A DNA stretch of 39,015 bases, from positions 76,285 through 115,299 of the forward strand of contig JAJZRE010000002.1 of the NCBI GenBank assembly GCA_021802945.1. Reading direction: 5' to 3'. Origin of the DNA: Pseudomonadota bacterium. GTDB lineage: Bacteria > Pseudomonadota > Gammaproteobacteria > Burkholderiales > Thiobacillaceae. Each line of letters starts with the position of its first letter. Within the stretch, counting starts at the first letter, position 1. The notes under the pieces are model-generated. The model ran no database searches and had not been told where the DNA came from. It saw only the letters and a program-made list of their open reading frames with translations. The position numbers were made by a program, and so were the translations under genes. This document shows positions 8,819 to 21,461 of the stretch, one piece after another.

Positions 8819-10569
8819 ACGCGCGGCGCTTCGACGCCCTCATCGTCGGCGGCGGCGGTGCCGGCCTGCGCGCAGCGTTGCAGCTGGCACGCTCGGATTA
8901 CAAGGTCGCGGTGGTCTCGAAGGTGTTTCCGACCCGCTCGCACACCGTATCGGCGCAGGGCGGCATCACCGCCGCGCTCGCCAATGTCGACGACGACCGC
9001 TGGGAATGGCACATGTACGACACGGTCAAGGGCGGCGACTGGCTGGGCGACCAGGACGCGATCGAGTTCATGTGCCGGGAGGCGGCCAGCGCGGTCTACG
9101 AACTCGAGCATATGGGACTGCCGTTCTCTCGCCTCGACAACGGCAGGATCTACCAGCGCCCCTTCGGCGGCCAATCCAAGCACTTCGGCGGCGAGCAGGC
9201 CACCCGCACCTGCGCCGCCGCCGATCGCACCGGTCACGCGCTGCTGCATACGCTGTACCAGCAGAACATTCATCACCGCACCCAGTTCTTCGACGAATAC
9301 TTCGCACTGGATCTGGTGCGCGATGCCGAGGGCTATTGCCTCGGCGTCACCGCACTCTCCATCGAGACCGGCGAACCGCTGCTGATCGAGGCACGCGTCA
9401 CGCTTTTAGCCACCGGCGGGGCAGGGCGCGTGTTCGGCAACAGCAGCAACGCCATGATCAACACCGGCGACGGCCTCGGCATGGTGCTGCGCGCCGGCCT
9501 GCCGCTGCAGGACATGGAATTCTGGCAGTTCCATCCCACCGGGATTGCCGGCGTCGGCTGCCTCATCACCGAGGGCGTGCGCGGCGAGGGCGGTTATCTG
9601 CTGAACAGGCACGGCGAGCGCTTCATGGAACGCTACGCGCCGCACGCGAAGGACCTTGCGGGACGCGACGTGGTGGCGCGCGCGATCGCCATCGAAATCG
9701 CCGAAGGACGCGGCTGCGGACCGCGCGGGGACTACGTCGACCTCAAGCTCGACCATCTGGGCGAGAAGCTCATCGCCGAAAAACTGCCCGGCATCCGCGA
9801 CCTGTCGATCCGCTTCGCCGGCGTCGATCCGGTCGAGCGGCCCATCCCGGTCGCGCCGACCGCGCACTACATGATGGGCGGCATCCCCACCAACCTGCAC
9901 GGCCAGGTCGTCGCCCCCGCGCGCTTCGGCCCCGAGGAACCGGTGCCGGGGCTGTATGCCGTCGGCGAATGCGCCTGCGTGTCGGTGCACGGCGCCAATC
10001 GGCTGGGCGGCAACTCGCTGCTCGACCTCATCGTGTTCGGCCGCGCCGCGGGCACCCACATGCTGGACTATCTGCGCGACAACCCCTATCCGCGCCCTTT
10101 GCCTGACAACGTCGCCGAGGCCAGCCTGGCACGGCTCGCGCGCTGGGACCAGCCTGGCAGTGAACGCGTGGCGGCGATCACCGACGATCTGCGGCGTTTG
10201 ATGCAGGCGCATGCCGGCGTGTTCCGCACCGATGCGGTGCTGCGCGAGGGTCTGGAAAAGCTGGACGAACTTGAAGCACGGTTGACGCACGCCGGGCTGC
10301 AGGACACCAGCCGCGTCTTCAACACCGCGCGCATCGAGGCGCTGGAACTGGAGAACCTGATCGGCGTGGCGCGCGCGACGCTGGTATCGGCGCTCAACCG
10401 CACCGAGAGCCGGGGGGCGCATACGCGCGAGGATTTTCCGGCGCGCGACGACGAACGTTGGCTCAAGCACACGCTGTATTCGCGCGAAGGGGACCAGGTG
10501 GATGCCAAGCCGGTGCGGTTGAAGCCGTTGACGGTGGAGTCGATACGGCCGAAGGAGAGGGTGTATTGA
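8815..10569 (+). CDS. sdhA: Succinate dehydrogenase flavoprotein subunit
   Basis: SdhA (584 residues) oxidises succinate to fumarate using covalent FAD. The N-terminal Rossmann motif is [14 protein letters not shown]. The flavin-attachment His is in [12 protein letters not shown]. Substrate-site segments [20 protein letters not shown] and [19 protein letters not shown] are intact. Length and the C-terminal RP-rich end ([11 protein letters not shown]) are standard. The start at 8815 overlaps sdhD by four bases. Unlike most sdh operons, sdhB does not follow directly: 601 bp containing a large inverted-repeat element intervene. Confidence 0.97.
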   Translation: MNARRFDALIVGGGGAGLRAALQLARSDYKVAVVSKVFPTRSHTVSAQGGITAALANVDDDRWEWHMYDTVKGGDWLGDQDAIEFMCREAASAVYELEHMGLPFSRLDNGRIYQRPFGGQSKHFGGEQATRTCAAADRTGHALLHTLYQQNIHHRTQFFDEYFALDLVRDAEGYCLGVTALSIETGEPLLIEARVTLLATGGAGRVFGNSSNAMINTGDGLGMVLRAGLPLQDMEFWQFHPTGIAGVGCLITEGVRGEGGYLLNRHGERFMERYAPHAKDLAGRDVVARAIAIEIAEGRGCGPRGDYVDLKLDHLGEKLIAEKLPGIRDLSIRFAGVDPVERPIPVAPTAHYMMGGIPTNLHGQVVAPARFGPEEPVPGLYAVGECACVSVHGANRLGGNSLLDLIVFGRAAGTHMLDYLRDNPYPRPLPDNVAEASLARLARWDQPGSERVAAITDDLRRLMQAHAGVFRTDAVLREGLEKLDELEARLTHAGLQDTSRVFNTARIEALELENLIGVARATLVSALNRTESRGAHTREDFPARDDERWLKHTLYSREGDQVDAKPVRLKPLTVESIRPKERVY

Positions 10570-10605
10570 TGGTCTCCTCGCATTTATCTGTTCCGATACA
10601 GCGGC

Positions 10606-11132
10606 TTCGCGTTTCGCCTGCGGGCGAGTCACTTTCTTTTGCGTGGCCAAAAGAAAGTAACCAAAGAAAAGGCCACCCCTGGTGTGTCGGCCTTCGGCTC
10701 CCCTGCGATGCTCGCCACCCGAGGCGGGGCTGGAACTCGCCCTGGCAGGGCACACAAAACGTGCCCTGCTGCGGAGCTCGGACACCCAGCCCCTTTTACC
10801 CTCGGGCGGCTGCGCTTCTCGGCGACACACAAGGGGATTCTTTGCTGGCGCCAGCGCTTGGCGACAGGGCCGCATTACGCGATGGCGGCTCAAGGGGGTG
10901 TTCCCCTTCAGCGCTGCCGATTTGGCGCGCGCGGGCGGGGAAAAAGCGGAACCGTGTCCGAGCTCCGCAGCACGGGGCGTTTTGTGCCCCGTGCCAGGGC
11001 GAGTTGGTGGAGCGCCCGCCCGCGCGCGCCAAATCGGGAACCCGCAGGGCAGCGATGTGGGGTCGCCTTTTCTTGGGTTGCTTTCTTTTGGCGAAGCAAA
11101 AGAAAGCAACTCGCCCACAGGCGAAAAGCGAA
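10606..11132. repeat. 527-bp intergenic element with 68-bp terminal inverted repeats
   Basis: This stretch between sdhA and sdhB is an imperfect giant palindrome. The left arm (10606-10673) and the reverse complement of the right arm (11065-11132) agree at 60 of 68 bases by my count. Each arm contains its own small hairpin around CTTTCTTTTG. A second inverted pair lies inside: 10731-10785 against 10954-11007, built around gcggagctcggac and gtccgagctccgc. All reading frames through it give low-complexity peptides of the kind often mis-annotated as hypothetical proteins (for example FLLAKQKKATRPQAK). No transposase is present, so it looks like a non-autonomous or structural dispersed repeat. 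Similar elements are familiar from beta- and gammaproteobacterial genomes (recollection, not checked). Confidence 0.85.
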
Positions 11133-11170
11133 GCCGTCGTGCACGCACGGTATTCGCAGAGGACGCCCAT

Positions 11171-11866
11171 ATGAAATTCCGCCTCTACCGCTACTCCCCC
11201 GAATCCGGCGAACAACCCTTCATGCAGGACGTCGAGCTCGACATCGAGCCCGCCGGCAAGATGCTGCTCGACGCGCTCTTGGCGATCAAGGCGCAGGACG
11301 AAACCCTGAGCCTGCGCCGCTCCTGCCGCGAGGGCGTGTGCGGGTCGGACGCGGTGAACGTGAACGGCAGGAACCGGCTGGCGTGCATCACGCCCCTGTC
11401 CGAGCTGAAGCAGCCCATCGAAGTGCGCCCGCTGCCGGGGCTGCCGGTGATCCGCGACCTCATCGTCGACATGGAGCCGTTCTACAGGCAGTACCGCTCG
11501 GTCAGGCCCTGGCTCATCAACGACGCTCCCGAGCCCGAGGTCGAGCGCCTGCAAAGCCCGGCCGACCGCGCGCTGCTCGACGGCGCCTACGAGTGCATCC
11601 TGTGCGCCTGCTGCACCACGTCGTGCCCGTCGTTCTGGTGGAATCCGGACACCTTCGTCGGCCCGGCCGGGCTGTTGCAGGCCTACCGCTTCATTGCCGA
11701 CAGTCGCGACGAGGCAACGGCCGCACGGCTCGACAACCTGGAAGACCCGTACCGGCTGTATCGCTGCCGCGGCATCATGAGCTGCGTGGAGGCCTGTCCC
11801 AAGGGACTGAACCCGACGGCGGCGATCGGGCGCATCAAGTCGCTGCTGGTGAAGCGGCGTGTCTGA
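11171..11866 (+). CDS. sdhB: Succinate dehydrogenase iron-sulfur subunit
   Basis: SdhB (231 residues) carries three Fe-S clusters linking FAD to quinone. The [2Fe-2S] ligands lie in SCREGVCGSDAVNVNG and RLACIT. The [4Fe-4S] and [3Fe-4S] ligands lie in ECILCACCTTSCPSFWWNPD and CRGIMSCVEACPKGLNP. The Asp in CGSD replaces a cysteine, as in the E. coli-type enzyme. ATG 11171 has an AGAGGA ribosome site. The gene is cut off from sdhA by the inverted-repeat element, so it may need its own promoter or read-through across a strong RNA structure. Its stop overlaps sdhE by eight bases. Confidence 0.96.
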   Translation: MKFRLYRYSPESGEQPFMQDVELDIEPAGKMLLDALLAIKAQDETLSLRRSCREGVCGSDAVNVNGRNRLACITPLSELKQPIEVRPLPGLPVIRDLIVDMEPFYRQYRSVRPWLINDAPEPEVERLQSPADRALLDGAYECILCACCTTSCPSFWWNPDTFVGPAGLLQAYRFIADSRDEATAARLDNLEDPYRLYRCRGIMSCVEACPKGLNPTAAIGRIKSLLVKRRV

Positions 11867-12098
11867 CATCGTGTCCTGGCGCTGCCGGCGCGGATTGCTT
11901 GAACTCGATCTCTGGCTGGGTGGCTTTTGGGCCGCGCACCGCGCTACACTTCAACCTCACGAGACAGCCGCGCTGGAGCGGCTCCTGACCCTGTCGGACA
12001 TGGAGATTGCAGACAGGCTGCAAGGCAGGTCGCCGGCGGGCGATGCCGACCTTGAAGTGCTTATTGAACGCCTACAGCATTATCGGGAAATACGATGA
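11859..12098 (+). CDS. sdhE: SDH flavinylation factor SdhE
   Basis: This 79-residue protein contains the signature [14 protein letters not shown] of the SdhE/YgfY family, which promotes covalent attachment of FAD to SdhA. The later acidic segment [15 protein letters not shown] also fits. It starts at GTG 11859 inside the sdhB 3' end and overlaps gltA by four bases (ATGA at 12095). Its presence in the sdh operon agrees with its role. Confidence 0.93.
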   Translation: MSDIVSWRCRRGLLELDLWLGGFWAAHRATLQPHETAALERLLTLSDMEIADRLQGRSPAGDADLEVLIERLQHYREIR

Positions 12099-13390
12099 AA
12101 AAAACCGTCACCCTCACCTTCAGCGACGGCAGTCCGTCGATCGAACTGCCGATCGAGCAGGGCACCTACGGCAAGCCGGTGATCGACATCCGCGCGCTGG
12201 GCGCGCACGGCTATTTCACCCACGACCCCGGCTTCACCGCCACGTCGAGCTGCACCTCGGCCATCACCTACATCGACGGCGACGAAGGCCTGCTCTATTA
12301 CCGCGGCTACCCGATCGAGGAACTGGCCTACCAGTCGGACTACATGGAAGTCTGCTATCTGCTGTTGCATGGCGAACTGCCGACGACCGAGCAGAAAACG
12401 GCGTTCGTGCAGTCGATTCGCCACCACACCCTGCTGCACGACCAGATGGAAAACGTGTTTCGCGGCTTCCGCCGCAGTGCCCATCCGATGGCGGTGATGA
12501 TCGGCGTGACCGGGGCGATGTCGGCCTTCTATCACAGCGGCCTCGACAACTTCAATCCGGCGCATCGCATCGTCGTCGCCCACCGCCTGATTGCGAAAGT
12601 GCCGACGGTGGCAGCCTGGGCCTACAAGTTCAACGAGGGCCAGCCCTTCGTCTATCCGCAGAACCGGCTGTCGCATGCCGAGAACTTCATGCACATGATG
12701 TTCTCCAGCCCGTGCGAGGACTACCAGCCGAACCCGGTGCTGGCGCGCGCGCTCGACCGCATCTTCATCCTGCACGCCGACCACGAGCAGAACGCGTCGA
12801 CCTCGACCGTGCGACTGGCCGGTTCCAGCGGCGCCAATCCCTACGCCTGCATCGCCAGCGGCATGGCTTCGCTGTGGGGGCCGCTGCACGGCGGCGCCAA
12901 CGAGGCGGTGCTACGGATGCTGGAAGAGATCGACGATGTTTCCAAGATCCCGGAATACATCAGCCGTGCCAAGGACAAGTCGGATTCCTTCCGCCTGATG
13001 GGCTTCGGCCACCGCATCTACAAGAACATGGATCCCCGTGCCGCGATCATCCGCCAGACCTGCTACGAGGTGCTGGACGAACTCGATCTACGCGACGATC
13101 CGCAGTTCAAGATCGCGCTCGAGCTCGAACGCATCGCACTGGAAGACGAGTACTTCATCGCCAGGAAGCTCTACCCCAACGTCGACTTCTATTCCGGGAT
13201 CATCTTCCGCGCCATGGGCATTCCCACCAGCATGTTCACCGCGCTGTTCGCCATGGCGCGCACCGCAGGCTGGGTGGCGCAGTGGCACGAAATGCTGTCG
13301 GATCCCGCGCACAAGATCGGCCGCCCGCGTCAGCTCTACATCGGCTCGGCGCGGCGCGAATTCGTGCCGCTGGACCAGCGCAAGGCCTAG
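12095..13390 (+). CDS. gltA: Citrate synthase
   Basis: Type II citrate synthase of 431 residues, condensing acetyl-CoA with oxaloacetate. Catalytic regions are visible: [34 protein letters not shown] and [14 protein letters not shown], which carry the two active-site histidines and the aspartate. The N-terminal Greek-key domain ([20 protein letters not shown]) is typical of the hexameric, NADH-sensitive enzymes of Gram-negative bacteria. The ATG overlaps sdhE by four bases. The stop is 28 bp before sucA. Confidence 0.97.
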   Translation: MKKTVTLTFSDGSPSIELPIEQGTYGKPVIDIRALGAHGYFTHDPGFTATSSCTSAITYIDGDEGLLYYRGYPIEELAYQSDYMEVCYLLLHGELPTTEQKTAFVQSIRHHTLLHDQMENVFRGFRRSAHPMAVMIGVTGAMSAFYHSGLDNFNPAHRIVVAHRLIAKVPTVAAWAYKFNEGQPFVYPQNRLSHAENFMHMMFSSPCEDYQPNPVLARALDRIFILHADHEQNASTSTVRLAGSSGANPYACIASGMASLWGPLHGGANEAVLRMLEEIDDVSKIPEYISRAKDKSDSFRLMGFGHRIYKNMDPRAAIIRQTCYEVLDELDLRDDPQFKIALELERIALEDEYFIARKLYPNVDFYSGIIFRAMGIPTSMFTALFAMARTAGWVAQWHEMLSDPAHKIGRPRQLYIGSARREFVPLDQRKA

Positions 13391-13418
13391 CAGGCCGTCC
13401 GGGATCGATTTTCCTTCC

Positions 13419-16101
<2,683 letters not shown>

Positions 16102-16112
<11 letters not shown>

Positions 16113-17175
16113 AGTGCGCGTTCCGCAACTCTCCGATTCGGTTGCCAGCGGTACCCTGCTGCCGTGGCGCAAGCAGGTCGGCGAAGCCGTGGCGCGCGAC
16201 GAATCCCTGGTCGACCTGGAAACCGACAAGGTGATCCTGGAAATTCCCGCGCCGGCGTCCGGCATCCTGGTCGAACTGCGCCAGCCCGAAGGTGCCGTGG
16301 TCAAGGCCGATGAGGTGGTGGCGGTGATCGAGACCGGCGAGAACGTGGCGCCGCCTGTTGCCGCCGAGAAACCCGTGCAGCCCGCCGCTGCGGCGACGCC
16401 CATGCCGACGGCGGCGGCACCGCCCAAACCCGGCGTGCCGCCGCCTGCCGCGACGGCGGCGTCCCCCGTCGCGCCGGGCGAAAGCCGCCGCGAGCCGATG
16501 TCGCGCCTGCGCAGCCGCGTGGCCGAGCGACTCGTCGCAGCGCAGCACACCGCCGCCATGCTCACCACCTTCAACGAGGTGAACATGCAGCCGGTGAACG
16601 AATTGCGCCAGCGCTTCAAGGCCGAGTTCGAGATCAGGCACGGCGTCAAGCTCGGCTACATGTCGTTCTTCGTGCGCGCGGTATGCCAGGCGCTGCAGCA
16701 GTTCCCCGTCGTCAATGCCGCCATCGACGGCAACGACATCGTGTGGCAGGCCGATGCCGATATCGGCATCGCGATCTCGAGTCCGCGCGGCCTGGTGGTG
16801 CCGATCCTGCGCCGCGCGCAGACGCTGTCGTCGGCCGAAATCGAAGCGGCCATCGCCGATTTCGCCCGTCGCGCGCGTGAGGCCAAGCTCACGCTCGAGG
16901 ACCTGTCGGGCGGTACCTTCTCGATCACCAACGGCGGCGTGTTCGGCTCGCTGCTTTCCACCCCCATCCTCAACCCGCCGCAATCCGCGATTCTCGGCAT
17001 GCACACGATCCAGGAGCGCCCGGTGGCGGAAAATGGCCAGGTCGTGATCCGTCCGATGATGTATCTGGCGCTCACCTACGACCACCGCCTGATCGACGGG
17101 CGCGACGCAGTGCAGTTCCTGGTTGCGGTGAAGGCCGCGCTGGAAGCGCCGGACGCGCTGCTGGGGGAAACCTGA
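16102..17175 (+). CDS. sucB: Dihydrolipoyl succinyltransferase (E2), without E3-binding domain
   Basis: The lipoyl domain (residues 1-77) carries the lipoylated lysine K43 in [13 protein letters not shown] proline/alanine linker (about 85-130) leads straight into the catalytic domain, which begins near [20 protein letters not shown] and ends with the active-site HRLIDG (H328, D332). The peripheral-subunit-binding domain that normally lies between them (about 35 residues, with a consensus like SPAARKLA and GxGKxGRV) is not there, which explains the length of 357 residues rather than about 400. No lpd (E3) gene follows. ATG 16102 overlaps the sucA stop by 11 bases. Confidence 0.94.
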
Positions 17176-17177
17176 AC

Positions 17178-18017
17178 ATGTCGAATCGACTGGCGGACGC
17201 TCTGGTGGAGATCCGGGATCTTCATTTCGCCCATGGCGACCGGCAGGTGCTCAAGGGGATCAACCTCGCGATCCCCAGGGGCAAGGTCGTCGCCATCCTC
17301 GGCGTCAGCGGCTGCGGCAAGACCACGCTGCTGCGCCATGTCGGCGGCCAATTGAAGCCGGCGCGCGGCAGCGTGAGCTTCGACGGCCAGGTGGTCCACG
17401 AACTCGACAACGACGCGCTCTACGCGATGCGGCGCAAGATGGGGATGATGTTCCAGGTCAGCGGCCTGTTCAGCGATCTGTCGGTGTTCGACAACATCGC
17501 CTATCCGATGCGCGAGCACACGGACCTGCCGGAAGACGTCATCCGCGACCTGGTGCTGATGAAGCTGCACGCGGTCGGTCTGCGCGGTGCCCATGCCCTG
17601 CGACCCAGCGAACTGTCGGGCGGCATGGAGCGTCGGGTGGCGTTGGCCCGGGCGATCGCGCTCGACCCCACGCTGATCATGTACGACGAGCCCTTTGCCG
17701 GCCTCGATCCGATCTCGCTCAACACCATCGCCAACCTGATCCGGCGACTCAACGATGCGCTCGGCCTGACCTCGATCGTGGTGACCTACGACGTGTCGGA
17801 ATCGCTGAAAGTCGCCGACCACGTCTATTTCATCCATGACGGCGTGGTCGTGGCCGAGGGCAATGCGTCCGCGATGAATGCCTCCGGAGACCCTTTCGTC
17901 CACCAGTTCGTCCATGCGGAGCCCGATGGGCCGGTGGCCTTCCAGTTCCCGAGCAGGCCCTTTGCAGAAGAGCTGGACATCCCGGCCGCCGCATCCGGGT
18001 CGAAGCCGGGCGCATAG
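17178..18017 (+). CDS. Mla-type ABC transporter ATPase (MlaF-like), orphan
   Basis: This 279-residue ABC ATPase resembles MlaF/Ttg2A, the ATPase of phospholipid and other MCE transporters. Walker A is GVSGCGKT (42-49), the signature loop LSGGMERRVALARA and the Walker B LIMYDEPFAGLDP. The switch (H-loop) histidine is replaced by tyrosine: the family motif THD reads TYD with Y204 (codon tac at 17787-17789). A C-terminal extension of about 35 residues follows. No mlaE, mlaD or mlaC gene is next to it. It begins two bases after the sucB stop, so it probably shares the sucAB transcript. Function in lipid transport is inferred from family only. Confidence 0.8.
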   Translation: MSNRLADALVEIRDLHFAHGDRQVLKGINLAIPRGKVVAILGVSGCGKTTLLRHVGGQLKPARGSVSFDGQVVHELDNDALYAMRRKMGMMFQVSGLFSDLSVFDNIAYPMREHTDLPEDVIRDLVLMKLHAVGLRGAHALRPSELSGGMERRVALARAIALDPTLIMYDEPFAGLDPISLNTIANLIRRLNDALGLTSIVVTYDVSESLKVADHVYFIHDGVVVAEGNASAMNASGDPFVHQFVHAEPDGPVAFQFPSRPFAEELDIPAAASGSKPGA

Positions 18018-18036
18018 CGCGCGGCGCGCGCTCAGC

Positions 18037-18381
18037 CTATTCGGCCAGCAGCGTGACCGTGGTTTCTGCGGTGGTGCGGTCGATGTCGAACTGCACCACG
18101 CAGTACTCGGTCTGTTCGTCGATGGGCGTGGGATCGTCCGCGCAACTGCAGCCGGCAATCACCCCGGTGTAGAAAATGCCTGCTTTTGCCCGGATCAGGC
18201 CGGCGTCCTCGCCCACGCTGATGATCATCGCCTGGAAAGGCCGGTCCGTCACATGGCTGCTGGACGACAAGCCCTGCTGCAGCGGCAGCGTGGCGGCATC
18301 CAGTTGTTCGATTTCCCGCTTGAGGACATCCCTGAACGCCGGCGTATTCCAGGCATGCAGGGATTTGGGCAGTCGGTTCAT
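18037..18381 (-). CDS. Conserved hypothetical protein with CSCADDPTP motif
   Basis: This 114-residue soluble protein begins MNRLPKSLHAWNTPAFRDVL. It contains LPLQQGLSSSSHV and then AGIFYTGVIAGCSCADDPTP and EYCVVQFDIDR. I have a faint memory of similar proteobacterial hypothetical proteins but no function. The three cysteines (CSC and EYC) could bind a metal, which is speculation. A strong ribosome site (AAGGAGAA) precedes ATG 18381. It is convergent with the ABC ATPase gene, with only 19 bp between stops. Confidence 0.75.
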   Translation of the reverse strand: MNRLPKSLHAWNTPAFRDVLKREIEQLDAATLPLQQGLSSSSHVTDRPFQAMIISVGEDAGLIRAKAGIFYTGVIAGCSCADDPTPIDEQTEYCVVQFDIDRTTAETTVTLLAE

Positions 18382-18492
18382 GGGCGGTTCTCCTTGGGGC
18401 TGTCAGACGCGTCGCAGGGGGCGCTTGTCAAAAGAGATGGATAGGGTGCCAGATCGGCCCCCGGAATGCACCAGCCCGATTTTAGCGAACGC

Positions 18493-19137
18493 CTAAAGGG
18501 GGCGCTTCGCAACGCCGCACGGGCGGACAATCCTTGCCAGCGAACTGACGATGTCGTCGCCAACCATGGGCGAATTCATGATGAACGTGTGCAGCGACGG
18601 AACCCTGACCACACTCGAGCCATAGTCGCCTGTGGCTTCGGACAGACTGAGGATGCCATCGTTTTCCTCCATGCCGAAGGGCAGCCAGGCGGCCCGCGGG
18701 CCGCCCGTTCCCGCATAGATTCGGGTGCAGGTGGGCGGCATCGGCAGGCGGCGCATGAAATCATCGACTGCCAGCAGGCGGCCCATCTCGCCCGTGGCGA
18801 GCTGGTAGGGCCGGAAGCGGGAAAAGAACCGAGCCGCCTTGCAGGCGACCATCGGCGGCGCCAGGAAAAAGCAGGCTGCGGGCATGCGGTTTTCCAGGCG
18901 CCCGAGCGCGCTGCGGATAATCACGGTGCCGAGCGAATGACCGATCAGCGCGTAGCGTCCGGTATCCACCCGGCGGTCGATCAGATCCAGCAGGCGGGTG
19001 GTCGCGCCCTGCAGGGTTTCGAACGTCGGGGAATAGCCGAACAGGATCGGATGGTGGCCGGCCCGCCGCAAGCGTCGCCGCAAACGCAGCATGGAGAGCG
19101 GCGTTCTTCCCATGCCATGGATCAGAACCAGATCCAT
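18493..19137 (-). CDS. Alpha/beta hydrolase
   Basis: This 214-residue protein starts [17 protein letters not shown], where HG forms the oxyanion region. The nucleophile elbow is GHSLG (about residue 70). A candidate acid is in [12 protein letters not shown] and the catalytic His in PSLHTFIMN near the C-terminus. This is a small lipase/esterase-like fold; the substrate is unknown. ATG 19137 is preferred, with GAGAAG upstream. The frame is open further upstream to 19344, but that part is low-complexity and Arg-rich and overlaps the region of the macrodomain remnant. Confidence 0.8.
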   Translation of the reverse strand: MDLVLIHGMGRTPLSMLRLRRRLRRAGHHPILFGYSPTFETLQGATTRLLDLIDRRVDTGRYALIGHSLGTVIIRSALGRLENRMPAACFFLAPPMVACKAARFFSRFRPYQLATGEMGRLLAVDDFMRRLPMPPTCTRIYAGTGGPRAAWLPFGMEENDGILSLSEATGDYGSSVVRVPSLHTFIMNSPMVGDDIVSSLARIVRPCGVAKRPL

Positions 19138-19375
19138 GGGCTTCTCGCGCGTGGCATAGGCGTTGACTCGGCCGGAGGGGACGCGAGCCGGCGCCGGCCT
19201 GCGCCTTCTTCCTCGAAGCGGACTCCGCTTCCCGGATTTTTCCGGCTTCGGAACAGGCCAGGATTTCCGGGTGGTGAAGGATCGCGCCGCCGGCGAAACC
19301 GATGATGCTGCCCAGGACGATGTCGAACATGCGGCCCAGCACAAGCTGGTCGGGTGGGAGGGCGACCGTGGAGGC

Positions 19376-19523
19376 CTCCTTCCAGCAGTTCCGGTCCGGC
19401 CGCGCGATGGATCGCGCCGCCGTTGCCGCCACCGCCGAGCAGCGAGGAATTGGCCGCGTTGACGGTGGCGTCGACTGGGGGCGTGGTGATGTCGGCCTGA
19501 ATGGCGTGCAGCGGGGCGGTCAC
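19376..19523 (-). pseudogene. Macrodomain (ADP-ribose-binding) gene remnant
   Basis: The frame starting at GTG 19523 encodes a clear macrodomain N-terminus: [20 protein letters not shown], then [20 protein letters not shown]. Macrodomains of this type bind or hydrolyse ADP-ribose derivatives. After about 49 residues the similarity stops abruptly near 19376. The frame continues as unrelated Arg/Pro-rich sequence, and the expected continuation (a GxAxxTxGYxLPA stretch) appears in no frame. The gene therefore seems cut by a deletion or rearrangement. It sits 16 bp after the lipocalin stop, so it was probably the second gene of that operon. The 3' limit given is the end of recognisable homology. 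Confidence 0.65.
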
Positions 19524-19539
19524 GGTGGACGGCCTGGCA

Positions 19540-20070
19540 TCAGCGCACCGCGCTGGCCTGCGGAGTCCGGATGAACGCCTGGCGATCGAAGCCGAGCGCG
19601 GCGGCCCGCGACAGCAACGCCTCCAGCGTCGCGGCGTCGAGCTTTGGCTCGCGCGCCAGGATCCATGCGTAGTGGCGGCCCGGTTCGCCCACCAGCACCC
19701 AGCGGTAGTCCGGATCGAGGTCCAGAATCCAGTAGTCGCCGTAGAAGGGGCGGAAGAAGCTCACCCGGAGCCTGGCGCCCTGGCTGCCCGGCACGACCCT
19801 GGCGATGCCGTCAGCCTGCTCGAGCGTGCCGCTTGCGGTGCGGCACTGGTTCACCACCTTCACCCCGTTTCCGTACGGGCGATACGTCGCTTTCGTATCC
19901 GAAACGCATTTCGCCTGGAAGCGGTTGGGTAGCCGCGCGATCTCATGCCACGTGCCGTAATAGCGATCCAGATCGACTGTCTGGACGGTGGCCAGGGGCG
20001 GGGGGGTCGAGGCGCAGGCGGCCGGCAAGACGGCGGCTGCGATGCCCACGAGATGAAGAACGGATTTCAT
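19540..20070 (-). CDS. Bacterial lipocalin (Blc-like lipoprotein)
   Basis: The 176-residue product has a signal peptide ([20 protein letters not shown]) with a slightly atypical lipobox (PAAC), then the lipocalin signature [18 protein letters not shown] and [15 protein letters not shown]. The later motif [20 protein letters not shown] matches Blc, an outer-membrane lipocalin that binds fatty acids or lysophospholipids. ATG 20070 is chosen over upstream codons because it starts the signal peptide. The macrodomain remnant follows 16 bp downstream. Confidence 0.9.
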   Translation of the reverse strand: MKSVLHLVGIAAAVLPAACASTPPPLATVQTVDLDRYYGTWHEIARLPNRFQAKCVSDTKATYRPYGNGVKVVNQCRTASGTLEQADGIARVVPGSQGARLRVSFFRPFYGDYWILDLDPDYRWVLVGEPGRHYAWILAREPKLDAATLEALLSRAAALGFDRQAFIRTPQASAVR

Positions 20071-20528
20071 GAATCGACGTCCCGCGCTTGTCTGGCGCGA
20101 CGGGTAAGCAACACGTGCAGGATGACACACCCGACACCGTTTTGGCCAGCGCCGGAACCTCGCGGCGCTGAGGCGCCAGGGGCGCGCTCAAACACGCGGT
20201 GATCTCATGGCATATCCCCGTAACCTGCATGACCACGCCGGCCACGATTGGGGTCCGGAGGGCGCTTGCATCTCGTTTCCCCGTTTTTGCCTGGCAGGCA
20301 CAGAAAAAAGGTGTCTAATTCAGTCATGGGCCGCTTGAGGCCTCGTCGGGGCTTGGCGCGGGCCTGGCTCCTCATGAACGACTGCGTGCAGCTGCTTGCG
20401 CCCCGGGTGTCCGATCCAAGCGCCGCGCTTGTCTGGCTGCCGGCCTGACTTGGCCGGCCAGCCACTGTGCGTGGGTTTCATGCCTGCCTGGTGTGGCCCG
20501 GACGGCTTATGACAACGGAGGGATCAAG
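20071..20528. other. Intergenic region between divergent lipocalin and ppk2
   Basis: This 458-bp region holds no convincing gene; short frames in it are Arg-rich and lack ribosome sites. It must contain promoters for the lipocalin (reverse) and ppk2 (forward), but I find no well-spaced -35/-10 pair. A GC-rich hairpin lies at 20435-20463: ggctgccggcc pairs with ggccggccagcc, with one bulge and a six-base loop. It would fall in the ppk2 leader or mark an upstream transcript end. Confidence 0.5.
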
Positions 20529-21413
20529 ATGAAAATATCACCGAAGGACTTCCAGGTAAGGGCGGGGGCAAAGGTCAAACTCGACAAGTGGCCGACGCGG
20601 GTCAAGCCCGTTTACCGGTCGAAGGCGCAATATCAGGAAATGCTCGAAGAACAGGTGGCCGAGTTGAGCGATCTGCAACAACTCCAGTATGCGGATAACC
20701 GCTATTCGGTGTTGCTGATTTTTCAGGCCATGGACGCCGCCGGCAAGGATGGCGCCATCAAGCACGTGATGTCCGGCATCAATCCCCAAGGTTGCCAGGT
20801 ATTCAGCTTCAAGCACCCGAGTGCCACTGAACTGGATCACGATTTTCTCTGGCGCACCACGCAGGCACTGCCGGAACGGGGCCGGATCGGCATCTTCAAC
20901 CGGTCCTACTACGAGGAGGTGTTGATCGTTCGCGTGCACCCGGAAATTCTCCACGGCCAGGGGCTTCCGGACGGGCTGCTCGACGAGAAGACCATCTGGA
21001 AGGAGCGCTATCGTTCCATCGTCGACCTGGAAAGCCATCTCCACCGCAACGGCACGCGGATCATCAAGTTCTTCCTGCACCTTTCCGAGGAGGAGCAGCG
21101 CAAGCGCTTCCTTGCCCGCATAGACGAGCCGGAAAAAAACTGGAAATTCAGTCAGGCCGACATCGAGGAGCGGAAATTCTGGAAAGAATACATGCAGGCC
21201 TACGAGGCGTGCCTGAGCGCGACGAGCACCAGAATCGCGCCCTGGTATGTGGTGCCCGCCGACGACAAGGAGAACGCCCGGCTGATCATTTCCCGGATCA
21301 TCCTGGATACGTTCAGATCGCTGAAAATGCGCTATCCCCAGATTGACGCCACGCGCCGGGAGGCGTTGCTGTCGATCCGCCAGCAGCTGATGGCGGAGGC
21401 CCCGGACAGCTGA
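20529..21413 (+). CDS. ppk2: Polyphosphate kinase 2 family protein
   Basis: PPK2 enzymes transfer phosphate between polyphosphate and nucleotides. This 294-residue protein has the PPK2 Walker A ([19 protein letters not shown]), the lid and base-binding segments ([20 protein letters not shown]) and Walker [36 protein letters not shown] follows, as in the single-domain class. The nucleotide preference (ADP, GDP or AMP) cannot be settled by eye. ATG 20529 has GGAGG upstream; an in-frame start at 20493 is rejected because the ribosome site lies downstream of it. Confidence 0.93.
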   Translation: MKISPKDFQVRAGAKVKLDKWPTRVKPVYRSKAQYQEMLEEQVAELSDLQQLQYADNRYSVLLIFQAMDAAGKDGAIKHVMSGINPQGCQVFSFKHPSATELDHDFLWRTTQALPERGRIGIFNRSYYEEVLIVRVHPEILHGQGLPDGLLDEKTIWKERYRSIVDLESHLHRNGTRIIKFFLHLSEEEQRKRFLARIDEPEKNWKFSQADIEERKFWKEYMQAYEACLSATSTRIAPWYVVPADDKENARLIISRIILDTFRSLKMRYPQIDATRREALLSIRQQLMAEAPDS

Positions 21414-21417
21414 CCCA

Positions 21418-21442
21418 GCCCGGACGGGAAGTTGTCCCGGGC
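21418..21442. terminator. Hairpin between convergent genes, possible terminator
   Basis: GCCCGGAC (21418-21425) pairs with GTCCCGGGC (21434-21442) across an eight-base loop, with one bulged base. It lies directly after the ppk2 stop and before the convergent small membrane protein gene. There is no clear T-run, so factor-independent termination is uncertain. Confidence 0.4.
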
Positions 21443-21461
21443 GAGCAACGTGCTGGCGTGT

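Noticed and set aside
10639..11988. Long overlapping frames through the sdhA-sdhB spacer
   Set aside because: They read the palindromic repeat and then shadow sdhB; composition is low-complexity and no ribosome site is present.
18761..19432. Reverse frame containing a hydrophobic segment ([20 protein letters not shown])
   Set aside because: The segment looks like a membrane helix, but the frame then overlaps the hydrolase gene by about 375 bases with meaningless sequence and has no ribosome site. At most it is a remnant.
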